Origin: a virus | Length of the DNA: 24,269 nt | Strand: one strand, 5' to 3' | IMG/VR virus record: IMGVR_UViG_3300046477_000093 | Location: 1 to 24,269 of that record | Part shown: piece after piece, positions 14,701-22,576 of the stretch | How positions within the stretch are numbered: position 1 is the stretch's first letter | How the letters are laid out: every line of letters begins with the position of its first letter | The notes under the pieces: model-generated | The model's input: the letters and a program-made list of their open reading frames with translations, nothing else | Told to the model about the DNA's origin: nothing | Databases searched by the model: none | Made by a program: the position numbers and the translations under genes

Positions 14701-17700
14701 AGGTGCCGATACCGGGGATGATCGAGCCGATGATCGCGCCGGCCAGCGCCCCGCCGGTCGAGCCTATCGTGCCGCCGAGGGTCTTGCCGCCGCCGATCGA
14801 TGGGCCGAGCAGCGAGTTCAGCAGCGAGCCGGCGGTTGCGCCTGCGGCGACGCCGCCGAGCGCGCTGGTCAAGGTCGTGCCGCCGAACAAGCCGCCGGCG
14901 ACACCACTGCCCGCAATATCGGACGTGGCGCCGGTTGCAGCATTCGTAAAGATGCCCGCGCCGGCACCGCTGCCAGGAAGCAAACCAGTAGGCGCGAAAC
15001 CAAGCGAGGTGCCGATGTTGTTGTTGATGAAGCCGCCGATGCCGCCGCTGCTGCCGAAGAGCCCGCCGCCGCCGCCGAACAGGTTCGACCCGGAGCTCAG
15101 CAGCGACCCGGCGTTGCTGATCGTACCGAGCACATTGCCGCTACTGTCGACGATCTGCGCGCCGCCCGTGACGCCGGCGGTGCCGGTGCTGCCGCTGAAG
15201 ATCCCGCCGCCGCTCGGGTTGAGGATGCCGGCGCCCGAGAACAGCGACCCGAAGCTCTGCGCCGCGCCGCCAAAGCCGAGGAACCCGAGCACGCTGCCGA
15301 TCGCCGGCTTGATGACCGACAGACTGAGGAGCTGACCCTCGATCTGCACCAGCACATTTTTGAAGACATCGTGCCACGCGGTGATCTTCTGGCCCGAGAG
15401 CGCGGCCTCGATGTTCTGGGTGACCGCGCTATCGATCGTCTGGCCGATCGAGGTGAGCGTGTCGTTGATGCGCTGCTGGTTGCGCTGCGCTTCTTGCAGT
15501 TGCGCGTTGAGGTCGGCGGTCGCCTTGACCGAGGCGAGTCGGGCGTCCTTTTCCTTCTCGCTGAGCAGCGGGAATTTCTCGTCGAGCTCTTGCTTCGCTT
15601 TCAGCAGGGTCAGTTGCTCGGTGATCACATCGCTCGACTGACCCTGGAGCGAGATCTCCATTTGCAGCGCGGCCTGCGTGTCCTTCTGCGACTGCATGTC
15701 CTGCGCGTTTTGCAGCTTCTCGGCTTGCGCCATCTGGGTCAGCAACTGCTGACGGCGCTCCTCAATCTCGGCGGTGTGACCGACAGCGGTCCCGTAATGC
15801 GTGGTGATCTCTTCGAGAGCCTGCGTCGCCGCCGTCGCCTCGACGACCGCCAGCCCGCCCTTCGCATAGGCTTCGGTGATGTCTCGGGTCGCCAGCGTCG
15901 CGCGGTCGGTTGCCGTGGTGACCTTATCCCACTGCGCGGCGCCCTCGGCGGCAGCCTTCGCCATCGCGTCGGCCCGGTTTTTGTTTGCGTCCTCTGGGGT
16001 AAGCCCTTTCGTGAGGGCGTCGTCGTAGGCTTGCTGCCCCGCCCGCAAGATGTCCGCCTGGACGCCTTGCGCCTTGGATACCTCTAGGTCGTTCTGGCGG
16101 GCTCGGGTGAGGTCGTCTAAAGCCTTCGCGCTCTTCTGGATATCGTCTGGCTTTACGTCCCCGCCCGCAGCACCGCCAGCGGCGAGGAACGCGGCCTGCT
16201 TTGCCTGATTGTTGGCGACCTCCGCGTTCTGCCCGATGCCGATATGACCGGGATCGGGATTGCCGAACAGCGAACCGATCGAGACCGGCGTGTTCAGCGC
16301 CATCGCGGCGCGCAAGACCGCCCGCTCCATGTCCGGTGTCGGAAGCCCGCCACCCATGCTCGGTCGACCGACGACGCCCGTGTCAACGACGTTACCCTGA
16401 GCGTCGACGACGCGATAATCTGCCGCGTTGCCGCCGGGATGCAGGCTCGAACCGGAGCGACTGCCGACACCTGAGAAAATTTGGAAACTCTGCCCGGCAG
16501 GGAGGATAACGGACGCTGCTCCAAGTATCTGCTTGAGCTGCTCGACGCCCGGCGCTGTCTGCACGCCCGGCGCCATCGACACGCCGCCCGCCACTCCCGC
16601 CGCAGGCGCGATCGGGATCACCTGCCCGGCCTGATTGCCGGTCCCGCCCGCGCCCGGCGCCGTACCGCCCGCCGTCGTGCTGCCGAACAAGCGGGCGGCT
16701 GCATTGGCTGCGTTCGCCAACCCCTGCATCATCGCCGCCGCGAAATGCCCGAGCGGCTTGTTCAGCGTGTCGAGTAAATTTGTCCACGCGATGCTGAGAT
16801 TGTTGACCGCCTTGGTGAACTCGCTGATCGAGCCCTTGTAAAGCCCGGCTGTCCGCTGATCGAGCAGGCCGAGCAACTGGCTCAGCGCCTTGGCGCCCTG
16901 CCCGTTGCGCCCCATCTGCTCGAAGTTCGCAGCTTCCGCTGCTGTCAAGTCGTGGAAATCCATCGCGAGCTTGATCGCCGTCTCCAGCCCCTTGAACGCC
17001 TCGGTAACCTGGGTGATGCCGGCAACGGTTCCTGCCCCGGTGATGGCGCCGAGGTTGGCGCCGACCCTGATGATCTGGTCGGCGAACGCCGGGTTGAGTC
17101 CGGCGTTCGAGATCGCCTTGATCGCCTTTGCGGCTTCGTCAATGGCGACCCCGTATTGCTGGGCTGACCTTGCCGACGCTTCGAGCTGCGTGCCGGTCGC
17201 CAGCGAGGTCTGGCCCATCCCGGCCAAGGTCGTGTTGAAAGATCGGACGCGATTTTCCGACTCAATCGCCCTGGCGGCGAGCGCAACGACCGCGGCGATC
17301 ACAATCGCCACGCCTGCGGCAGCGGCACCCGCAGCGAGCCCGACGCCGCCGAGGCTACGCGCCAGCGCCGGAAGGGCGGGCGCTATCTGAAAGAGTTGCG
17401 TCTCGAAGGTCTTCGCGGCGCCAACGCCCGCCGCCAGCGACTGCGCGGTGTTGATCACGCCCGAGCGCAGGATCTCCATGTTGACGAAGCCGATTTTCGC
17501 CGCCTCGCCCACGCCCTTGATGGCGTTCGAGTGAACCTGCGCGATCTTCGCGTTCTCGTTCGCGGCGTTCGACAGCTTCTGGATGCTGGCGATCTGGGCG
17601 TTGTAGCGATCGGTGACGAGTTGCGTGGCGGTTGCCAGCTTCGCCGCGTCGCCGGTGCCCTCGGCCTGGAACTGGGCGATCCGGTTCAGGCTCGCCTGAT

Positions 17701-17956
17701 AAACCTGCGTCGCCTTGGTCGCCCTATCCATCGAGGCGATCCAGCGATCGAGCTGGCTGGTGCTGGTGCGCTTAACGGTGGTGACGTTCTCTTCGGTCTT
17801 GGTCACCGTGACGGTCGCCGCCGCCAACTGCGCCGCCGACGCCGTCGCCTTGTCCTGGGTGCTCGATAGCGCAGCTATGGCAGCGTCGGCCTTTTGGATG
17901 TCCGGCGTGCCTTGAACGCTGAGCTTGTAGATTGCCGTGGTTACGACATCAGCCAC
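11747..17956 (-). CDS. Tape measure protein with embedded LAS/M15-like peptidase
   Basis: 2069 aa, by far the largest gene, placed right after the chaperones. At about 1.5 angstrom per residue it could set a tail near 300 nm, less if folded domains do not count. Visible parts in order: helical, Gln- and Ala-rich N-terminus; a hydrophobic segment at about 205-230; a metallopeptidase-like motif SxHxxGxAxD with H506 and D513, and a second His (H571) in PDPGHIGIG; coiled helices at about 600-860; a Gly-rich zone at about 900-1110 ending in a glycine zipper (GAIIGSIIPGIGTLIGGLVG); more helices to 1600; an Ala/Thr/Asn-rich stretch; and near the C-terminus three WxxNLY/W units. The start is GTG, with GAAGGG about 8 bases upstream. 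The plus-strand open frames opposite it are shadows. Confidence 0.92.
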   Translation of the reverse strand: MADVVTTAIYKLSVQGTPDIQKADAAIAALSSTQDKATASAAQLAAATVTVTKTEENVTTVKRTSTSQLDRWIASMDRATKATQVYQASLNRIAQFQAEGTGDAAKLATATQLVTDRYNAQIASIQKLSNAANENAKIAQVHSNAIKGVGEAAKIGFVNMEILRSGVINTAQSLAAGVGAAKTFETQLFQIAPALPALARSLGGVGLAAGAAAAGVAIVIAAVVALAARAIESENRVRSFNTTLAGMGQTSLATGTQLEASARSAQQYGVAIDEAAKAIKAISNAGLNPAFADQIIRVGANLGAITGAGTVAGITQVTEAFKGLETAIKLAMDFHDLTAAEAANFEQMGRNGQGAKALSQLLGLLDQRTAGLYKGSISEFTKAVNNLSIAWTNLLDTLNKPLGHFAAAMMQGLANAANAAARLFGSTTAGGTAPGAGGTGNQAGQVIPIAPAAGVAGGVSMAPGVQTAPGVEQLKQILGAASVILPAGQSFQIFSGVGSRSGSSLHPGGNAADYRVVDAQGNVVDTGVVGRPSMGGGLPTPDMERAVLRAAMALNTPVSIGSLFGNPDPGHIGIGQNAEVANNQAKQAAFLAAGGAAGGDVKPDDIQKSAKALDDLTRARQNDLEVSKAQGVQADILRAGQQAYDDALTKGLTPEDANKNRADAMAKAAAEGAAQWDKVTTATDRATLATRDITEAYAKGGLAVVEATAATQALEEITTHYGTAVGHTAEIEERRQQLLTQMAQAEKLQNAQDMQSQKDTQAALQMEISLQGQSSDVITEQLTLLKAKQELDEKFPLLSEKEKDARLASVKATADLNAQLQEAQRNQQRINDTLTSIGQTIDSAVTQNIEAALSGQKITAWHDVFKNVLVQIEGQLLSLSVIKPAIGSVLGFLGFGGAAQSFGSLFSGAGILNPSGGGIFSGSTGTAGVTGGAQIVDSSGNVLGTISNAGSLLSSGSNLFGGGGGLFGSSGGIGGFINNNIGTSLGFAPTGLLPGSGAGAGIFTNAATGATSDIAGSGVAGGLFGGTTLTSALGGVAAGATAGSLLNSLLGPSIGGGKTLGGTIGSTGGALAGAIIGSIIPGIGTLIGGLVGGSAGGLLGGLFGAGKPNLASSGSVNLATGQLGAFTSGGVAANDQTSQAILQPIGSALSQITSILGASVLPQATLVAQAGSRDGIKVNIASGEGVKSFTGSDAGTVVQEVAQFLSQHMDLSGLSPTLGKIVSTLSLDQLQSADALTAAKQFADAYDQIKTAADQSFASVESGAQVAGPFEQAMTQITTTFGQLTDQATQYGLSLDPINAALAEATKRLNVDFAKAVDAAFNTASGSDFLNGIQSIVDNYQSMAREASAIGASGDVFNKLGQTFDDSLKTVFSSLTSTQLNQVIAQFGDLTNDLPALATTARDAAAATEALNAQLAQQTQIYQNQQNAYTAAGQGFLAQLRDLDQARIAAQAANASVGLGADQNAIVQETEHRAALNILMGLTTDQMEQARAVLADLNPAFAQWVDEAEAATAATQAQADAQARANTILSAQANIQAYLNQLQTASSAFTDPKSRLDAAQSQYNTMLAAAQGGDLDALQGITTAAQTLLQNVSDYYASSAPGQAIFQQVQQQLQGLLGTVGPGTTTATTADVVDAINNSAAGTTATLNDQTAQIVNAGIASSKAITDNAIQANGTILAAAKVANDNIISTTISTATDITNTTLQGAASIVGGTAQQFNDQTLKLVSSTGTVVDASKTTTAAVVSSGATVYEGTVALLNNNVANSASLIANNTSNAISTMQGNEQNAATLQAAGAAQTGAIIAGNTANAATITQRTTDTTASLISANDTQTAALANTAQVTTDRAISAAMGNSTTVIGAISAWSNALLQSQVAWDNATIGTLNYWFGGLYSVTANGSNGVVQATFAAADSVVGTVAAWSNYGIGIAAANANSIVSTETTTSNNEIAATYGAANSMVSAMAALSGSSTTNAVNNLTANLVSWGQNLYNAIGGVNSNEVAWNQNLYNKLQEILDNMIGWNRNLWDQLNNIREYITFLAEVTVQFDEFMAGAQGAQLDTMNGIQTTLRRQAFG

Positions 17957-17980
17957 CGATCAACCCTTCACAAATCATCA

Positions 17981-18897
17981 TCAGTGTCGGCGTGGTCGGG
18001 AAAAGGAAGGTCGCGCCATCGTCGAGGCGGATCGCCCGTTGCCTATGCTCGATGACGGCGCCTTCGAGGCTTCGGATTTCTCGGCCTGGATGCTGGCTCG
18101 CAGCATCCCGAGCTGCACCAGGGTTCGGGCTTCCCACGGTTCGAGCTCGCCGACGCGGGTGATCTCTTGCCACGCCCGCAGCGTCTCCCAGGTGATCACC
18201 GGCGGGGCGAAACCGTTGGGCGCGAGCCCCCACGAGATCTCTTGAAACCAGCCCCAGAGATAGCCGAGCAGCTCGGGAAACTCGGGACCGTTGTCGACCG
18301 CTTCGAGGAGGCGAACCGGCTGGCTCCGCAGCGCAGCCGGGCGCAGCGCAGCCGGCATCTTGGCCCACTGGCGGGTGCCTGACTCCTCGTGCTCGCGCTC
18401 GGTCGAGCCGTCTAGTGCTTTTCGGCTCGCGCGGAACTCGGCCTCGGCCCACTCGATGAGCTCGGCGACGAGGCTTGCGTAAAATTTCCGCGCTCTTTCG
18501 AGAACTCGTCGACCTGTTGGCGAATCCAATTGGTCGATGGGGAGCTGTAGAGCCGCCGCGCATTTTCCGGCGTGAACGGGAACTCGATCGGCTGGCCGCT
18601 CGGCGTCAGCAGGTGCCAACCAGCGGTCAGCTTGACCAGCACGTCGACGGTGTTCGCCTCGTTTTCCTCGGGCGTCATCGTCACCGTGCGCTGCCGCTGC
18701 GCCTTGAAGATCCGGCGCAGCACTTCCCGATCGTGGCGGCGGACGATCTCCGAGTCGTTGGAATAGACATCAACCCACGCCGGGTTGCCGTTCGCATCGA
18801 CCAAAGGCAGCCCCGTCTCGAAGTGAAGCAGGGGCATCCGGCGCGGCTTGTCGACCTCGATCGATAGAGCGTTCAGGGCAGCATCAATATCGGACAT
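17981..18897 (-). CDS. Tail assembly chaperone fusion (gpG-T type) made by -1 frameshift
   Basis: A predicted 305-aa product. Codons 1-139 are read in the upstream frame, then ribosomes slip back one base on AAATTTT (18487 to 18481), and 166 residues follow in the second frame, starting YASLVAELIEWAEAEF. The second part has chaperone-like features: helices, then PPVITWETLRAWQEITR and LEPWEARTLVQLGM. The second frame has no good start of its own and ends 24 bases before the tape-measure start. In lambda-type tails, a small amount of the fused form recruits the tape measure to the tube protein. The motif and position are seen directly; slippage itself is inferred. Confidence 0.82.
18412..18897 (-). 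CDS. Tail assembly chaperone, unshifted form (gpG type)
   Basis: A 161-aa product made when no slippage occurs. It shows typical features of tail-assembly chaperones encoded after the tube gene: LVKLTAGWHLLTPSGQPIEF followed by TPENARRLY. The last 22 residues, after the slip site, are Ser/Pro-rich and look like run-on. AGAAGGA lies 6 bases before the ATG and touches the foot of an upstream hairpin. It is expected to coat the tape measure during assembly and to leave before the tail is finished. Confidence 0.85.
   Translation of the reverse strand: MSDIDAALNALSIEVDKPRRMPLLHFETGLPLVDANGNPAWVDVYSNDSEIVRRHDREVLRRIFKAQRQRTVTMTPEENEANTVDVLVKLTAGWHLLTPSGQPIEFPFTPENARRLYSSPSTNWIRQQVDEFSKERGNFTQASSPSSSSGPRPSSARAEKH
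18481..18487 (-). promoter_or_regulatory. -1 programmed frameshift heptamer A AAT TTT
   Basis: In the gpG frame the codons read GGA AAT TTT ACG, so the heptamer fits the canonical X XXY YYZ rule. After a -1 slip the pairing becomes AAA TTT and the next codon is TAC, leading exactly into the open T frame. No strong downstream pseudoknot is obvious by eye. Confidence 0.8.
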
Positions 18898-19020
18898 GGC
18901 GGTTCCTTCTGGCGGGTACGAGTAGGGGCGCGCTACCCGCCAGCAGCGCGCCCCCGGTAGCAGCTACCATCCGCTCGCGCGGACAGTGACCCTGTGGCGG
19001 CAGGATTGGTTGAGGCGGGC
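18898..19020 (-). promoter_or_regulatory. Structured gap between tail tube and chaperone genes with competing hairpins
   Basis: Three inverted repeats lie in 123 bases. Hairpin A: TGGCGGGTA (18910-18918) with TACCCGCCA (18934-18942). Hairpin B: GGGGCGCGCT (18925-18934) with AGCGCGCCCC (18945-18954). A and B interlock and cannot both form as simple stems. A third, GGTAGC (18956-18961) with GCTACC (18963-18968), is an almost continuous palindrome. Hairpin A ends at the ribosome-binding site of the chaperone gene. There is no T-run. This could lower chaperone output relative to the abundant tube protein. Confidence 0.5.
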
Positions 19021-20283
19021 TTAGACCGCCGCGCTGTCGGTCATCACGATAGTCGTCTGCGGCACGCCGGGCGCGTTGCCGACGTACTTCAAGGCCGTGA
19101 ACGGCATGGTCAGCGTCTGGCTGCCGATGCCGGTCACGGCAACATCGGCGTCGCTGAACTTGACCCTCGGCAGGTAGATCGAGATGGCGTCGGCGTTGGC
19201 GTCGTTGGTCGTCGTGAGATACGCCAGGATGTCGACCTCGTCCTCGTCGAGGAAGTTGCGCACGAGGTCGAGGTTTTCGAGCATGGCCGTCACTTGGCCC
19301 GTCACCGCAGCGGTGCCGAGGAAGACCTCGGGAACGAAATTCTGACCGACCACGGCGTCGGAGCTCGGCGACAGCTCCAGCGTGATGTCGAGGCCGGTCA
19401 CCACGCCGAGGACAGCACCGTTCACCCTCAACATGCCATTCACCGCCGCCAGAATCCCGGTCGTCGTCTCCGGTAATGGCGTCGTGAAAAACGGGGCCGG
19501 CGTCGGCGTCGTGGCGTCGAAGGTCTCCATGTCGCGGCCCATCATCGGGAACTCGACCGTCGCCATCCCCGAGGCGGGCAGGGACAGCTTGAACCCGCCG
19601 ACGCGGACCTCGGTGAATAGCCTGCTGACACCGATGTCCTCGTGGAACGTCTCGAACGCGAACTTGCGGGGAACGAACCCGCTCGACGGGATGATCAGAT
19701 GCGAGCCTACGGTTGTGAGCGTGAAGACCGTTTCGGCGGTCGACATCGTGACCGGCTCGGGGAACACGGTCACGTCGGTATTGCCGGCGCCGCCGAACCT
19801 CACGGCGATGAAGTTCACGCCGTTGTTCGGGACGCCGCCGCCGGTGAGCCCGCCCAGGCGAAAGACGCTTCCGACTCCCAGCCCGGCGGCAATCGGATCG
19901 GTGCCGAAGATGAACTTCGAGGTTGTGGCGTCGGCGCTGATGCTGGTCAGCTCAGACTCGGTCAGCGACAGCGCCGGCGTTGCCGTGCCGCGTGTCCCGG
20001 CCTCGAACAGCGGCCAATAGGTGCCGGGACTGAACTCGCCGGTGATCGAGCCGGTGACGCGCCGCGTCCCGTGCCGGAAGTCGACGGTCTGCCGATCGGT
20101 GCGGACCTCGGTCGCCGAATAGCTGTCCTTCGCCAGCTTCAGCGTCGAGGCGACGCGGCGCAGCGACTGCGCGCCGGTGGCACCTGGGTCGGTTGCCAAC
20201 AGCGGCTGCGTGTTGGATTGGATAACGCCCGTGGCATAGGGCTTGTAGCGGACTTGGGCTGATACGCCTTCGGCGAGCGACAT
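19021..20283 (-). CDS. Major tail tube protein
   Basis: A 420-aa phage tail tube protein (tube_2-like). Family-style signals near the N-terminus are SLRRVASTLKLAKDSYSATEV, followed by RTDRQTVDFRHGTRRVTGSI and EFSPGTYWPLFEAG. The C-terminal half has the repeated strand pattern expected of a tube subunit, possibly with an inserted or added Ig-like part given the length. The ATG at 20283 has GGAG about 8 bases upstream; a longer frame 17 codons further up lacks such a site. It polymerises around the tape measure. Its place between the tail terminator and the chaperones is the standard order. Confidence 0.87.
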   Translation of the reverse strand: MSLAEGVSAQVRYKPYATGVIQSNTQPLLATDPGATGAQSLRRVASTLKLAKDSYSATEVRTDRQTVDFRHGTRRVTGSITGEFSPGTYWPLFEAGTRGTATPALSLTESELTSISADATTSKFIFGTDPIAAGLGVGSVFRLGGLTGGGVPNNGVNFIAVRFGGAGNTDVTVFPEPVTMSTAETVFTLTTVGSHLIIPSSGFVPRKFAFETFHEDIGVSRLFTEVRVGGFKLSLPASGMATVEFPMMGRDMETFDATTPTPAPFFTTPLPETTTGILAAVNGMLRVNGAVLGVVTGLDITLELSPSSDAVVGQNFVPEVFLGTAAVTGQVTAMLENLDLVRNFLDEDEVDILAYLTTTNDANADAISIYLPRVKFSDADVAVTGIGSQTLTMPFTALKYVGNAPGVPQTTIVMTDSAAV

Positions 20284-20334
20284 GGGGCACACTCCATAGG
20301 GGAGGGGCGCCTTGCCCAAGGGCGTTTGAATCAA

Positions 20335-20357
20335 CCTCGCGCGGGCTTCACGCGAGG
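20335..20357 (-). other. Hairpin in the gap between tail terminator and tail tube genes
   Basis: CCTCGCG (20335-20341) and CGCGAGG (20351-20357) form a 7-bp stem with a 9-base loop. A second, imperfect stem (CGCCTT...AAGGGCG, near 20309-20324) lies closer to the tube start. There is no T-run on the minus strand. They may mark a processing or partial stop site that sets tube expression apart; weak evidence. Confidence 0.3.
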
Positions 20358-20373
20358 GTTCGGGTTTACTCGG

Positions 20374-20835
20374 TCAACCGATCTGGTCGAAAAACAAAAC
20401 AACCTCGGCGACCGACCAGAAGTAGTTGCTGACCTCGGAGGGCAGGCCGGGCGGTCGGAGCGCAGCGCCGTCGCCGCCGGGATGCACCGAGGCGGCGAAG
20501 CACGAGACGCTCGAGTCGCGGTAGGACCGGAACAGCGCCGCCGCCGTCTCGGCGTGATCGAGCGCGGGCGCCAGCCCCCAGCCCTTGGGAATGAACACGA
20601 AGACTTCGAGCCGCGCCGGGATGCGGTAGCGGTTGGCGCCCGGCCCGCCGCCGAAGGACACCAGCTCGCCGGGCTCGGTGAGAAACTCGGTGTAGAGGAA
20701 CGGCGCCGGCGTGTCGGGCAGGGCGACCGCGCCGGTGCTGTCCTCGTCCTCGGCCTGCCAGCGCAGCGGCGGCAAGGAGTTCGAGCCTTCGAGCCTCGTG
20801 CGCAGGACCGCGTAGGCTTCCTTCGTCGTCGTCAT
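20374..20835 (-). CDS. Tail terminator-like protein (DUF4128-like)
   Basis: A 153-aa protein with the build of tail-completion proteins: an N-terminal helix (TKEAYAVLRTRLEG), a strand segment after LPDTPAPFLYTEF, a basic hairpin (NRYRIPARLEVFVFIPKGWG) and a C-terminal strand (SNYFWSVAEVVLFFD). Such proteins cap the finished tail and join it to the head. It lies directly before the tube gene and overlaps the gp10-like gene by 4 bases, as expected for this module. Family assignment is from pattern and order. Confidence 0.75.
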   Translation of the reverse strand: MTTTKEAYAVLRTRLEGSNSLPPLRWQAEDEDSTGAVALPDTPAPFLYTEFLTEPGELVSFGGGPGANRYRIPARLEVFVFIPKGWGLAPALDHAETAAALFRSYRDSSVSCFAASVHPGGDGAALRPPGLPSEVSNYFWSVAEVVLFFDQIG

Positions 20836-21509
20836 AGCGCCCCGATAAAGATCGCTGGTGATCGGACCTCGCTGCCGACCTGTTGGCGCCGCCGGCGCCG
20901 CTGACCGGCTCGCCCGTAGTGGCTGCCGAGCTTCCCCTGGACGACGTGCGCGTCGGAGGGCGTCACATAGCCGAAGGTGATCTTCACGGCGTTGCGGTAG
21001 CGCGCGATCGCGGCGGCGGCGATCCGCTCGTAAATCCGGTTCGGCACCGACACGAGGAAGTCGCGCCCCGACTCGGTCTTGCCGATCTCCAGCCGCCGGG
21101 CATAGGGCAGCGGGTTGGCGATCATCACTTCCTGGCCGGGCAGGATCGGCGTCGAGGCCGGCGCCGGGTGCCCGTTGATGTAGAGCGTGTGGGCCCGGCG
21201 GTAGGCACCCGAGGCGACGGGCGAAGCATCTTCGAGGGCTTTGATCAGCACGAGGATGATCTCGCGCAGGTAGGTGTAGTGGTAGACGATCTTCTGCTTC
21301 GCCTGCTCGATCGGCGTGCCTGGGTTGTCACCGAACGCGGTCCAGCCCGGCACGACGCCCGAACGGGCCGACTGCTCGGCCATGATCTTCGCGTGCCCGG
21401 CTTTGGCGGTCTTGACGAGGAACGCCTGGGCTTCCTTTTGCGACATCGCCGGCCAATCGATGTTGACCGTCTGGCGGATCACCTTCAGGGCGGCAGCCGG
21501 GCTCGCCAC
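20832..21509 (-). CDS. HK97 gp10-like tail-completion / neck protein
   Basis: 225 aa. The central part carries the usual gp10-like elements: a helix around YLREIILVLIKALEDASPV, then SGAYRRAHTLYING, then IANPLPYARRLEIGK and a hydrophobic ERIAAAAIARYR helix. The tail is strongly basic (GRAGQRRRRRQQ). The start is read as GTG, directly after the previous stop, with GAAGGG 5 bases upstream; the first internal ATG (MSQKEAQAF) would remove about 20 residues. The protein probably sits at the head-tail junction. Confidence 0.78.
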   Translation of the reverse strand: MASPAAALKVIRQTVNIDWPAMSQKEAQAFLVKTAKAGHAKIMAEQSARSGVVPGWTAFGDNPGTPIEQAKQKIVYHYTYLREIILVLIKALEDASPVASGAYRRAHTLYINGHPAPASTPILPGQEVMIANPLPYARRLEIGKTESGRDFLVSVPNRIYERIAAAAIARYRNAVKITFGYVTPSDAHVVQGKLGSHYGRAGQRRRRRQQVGSEVRSPAIFIGAL

Positions 21510-21869
21510 CTAGCCCTTCACCGTTAGATTGTAGGCGAGAAGCTCGGTTCCGACGCTGCGGGTCGCCTTGTCGGGGAAGCTAATCGCCATCTCCTTCCCG
21601 TCGAACACCAGCTTGTCAGCCGTGGTGATCGGCAGCGGGAAGCCGCCAGCGACGAGATCCTCGACCAGCACGACGGCGGTCAGCTCGTACTGCATCACGT
21701 CGCTGACCAGGGTCGTTGCCCCGCCGGCGGCTCGGGCGCGCTTGATCCAGGCGCGGCAGGTGACATCGGTCGTCGCACGGTTCGGGCCGGCTGGCCCGGT
21801 GAACCGGCGGATCGTGACCTGATTGGTGAGCGAGCGCCGATAGATCGATTTGGCAAGGTCGAGGTTCAC
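21510..21869 (-). CDS. Head-closure / head-tail joining protein
   Basis: 119 aa, starting at a GTG that overlaps the connector's stop (GTGA). The open frame extends far upstream, but that part is antisense-like filler over the connector gene. The sequence is beta-rich: NQVTIRRFTGPAG at the start, TTADKLVFDGKEMAIS in the middle and TELLAYNLTVKG at the end, a pattern common to small head-closure proteins that bind the connector ring. Order (after gp6-like, before gp10-like) supports the role. Confidence 0.75.
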   Translation of the reverse strand: MNLDLAKSIYRRSLTNQVTIRRFTGPAGPNRATTDVTCRAWIKRARAAGGATTLVSDVMQYELTAVVLVEDLVAGGFPLPITTADKLVFDGKEMAISFPDKATRSVGTELLAYNLTVKG

Positions 21870-22576
21870 GCCGACCAGATCCGATAAGGCGCGAGCAGGC
21901 CGCAGACCGCTTCGGGCGGGCCGAGGCCGGTCTCGGTGAAGCTGCCGGGATCGTCGGCGTAGGTCACCGTCAGCACGTCGAATACCGCCTCGGAGCGCAC
22001 CGCCGGATCGCGCCCGCGCTGCATCCAGCGGGCATTGAGCCAATCGAGCGCGGCGACCTTTACATCCGCCGGGACGGTGTCGAACCCGGCGTCGTAGTCG
22101 ACCACGATCTGCGAGCTGCACCAGAAGCCCATATTGCCCATGCTGTCGAGACGATAGAGCTCGCCGGTCCCGAGCTCGACCTCGAAGAACACCGGATCGA
22201 GGGCGGCGCCGTCCTCGGTGATGGTCAATACTGGCGTCCCGTCCACCTCCGTTGCGATCGGCAATTGCCGGGTCTGGAGCGGCGCCCCCATGCGCAGCCA
22301 GTTGCGCGCGTGGCGGATCTGGTCGCGGTAGGTCTGGCGGACGAAGGTGCGGCTGCAATAGTTGTCGATCGCCGCCGAAACCGAGTCGATCTGGAGCTGC
22401 AACATCGTGTCCTGCGACGTGTCGGTGTCGGCGATGTCCAGCACCGCCTTGAGCTCTTCGAGCGTCACCAGCCCGAGCGATGGCGCCGGCGTGACGACCC
22501 TGGTGAGCCGATAGCGCGGGTTGACCGGCGAGGCCGGGAAGGTCGAGCTCGGATAGTAATAGCCCAGGTAGCTCAT
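21866..22576 (-). CDS. gp6-like head-tail connector protein
   Basis: 236 aa. The family core is visible: LGLVTLEELKAVLDIADTD, followed by LQLQIDSVSAAIDNYCSRTF, the usual helical start of gp6-like connectors that ring the portal exit. Further on, IVVDYDAGFDTVPADVKVAALDWLNARW is the second typical segment (YxAG...P..vk.A...). The N-terminal 35 residues (YLGYYYPSSTFPASP) are an extension. The ATG overlaps the stop of the collagen-like gene (TGATG), so the two are coupled. Confidence 0.85.
   Translation of the reverse strand: MSYLGYYYPSSTFPASPVNPRYRLTRVVTPAPSLGLVTLEELKAVLDIADTDTSQDTMLQLQIDSVSAAIDNYCSRTFVRQTYRDQIRHARNWLRMGAPLQTRQLPIATEVDGTPVLTITEDGAALDPVFFEVELGTGELYRLDSMGNMGFWCSSQIVVDYDAGFDTVPADVKVAALDWLNARWMQRGRDPAVRSEAVFDVLTVTYADDPGSFTETGLGPPEAVCGLLAPYRIWSA

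Noticed and set aside
11639-16087. Very long plus-strand open frames (515 and 891 codons) opposite the tape measure
   Set aside because: They are shadows created by GC-rich third positions; their translations are Arg/Val/Gly-rich without domains, while the minus strand encodes a continuous tape measure in the correct operon position.
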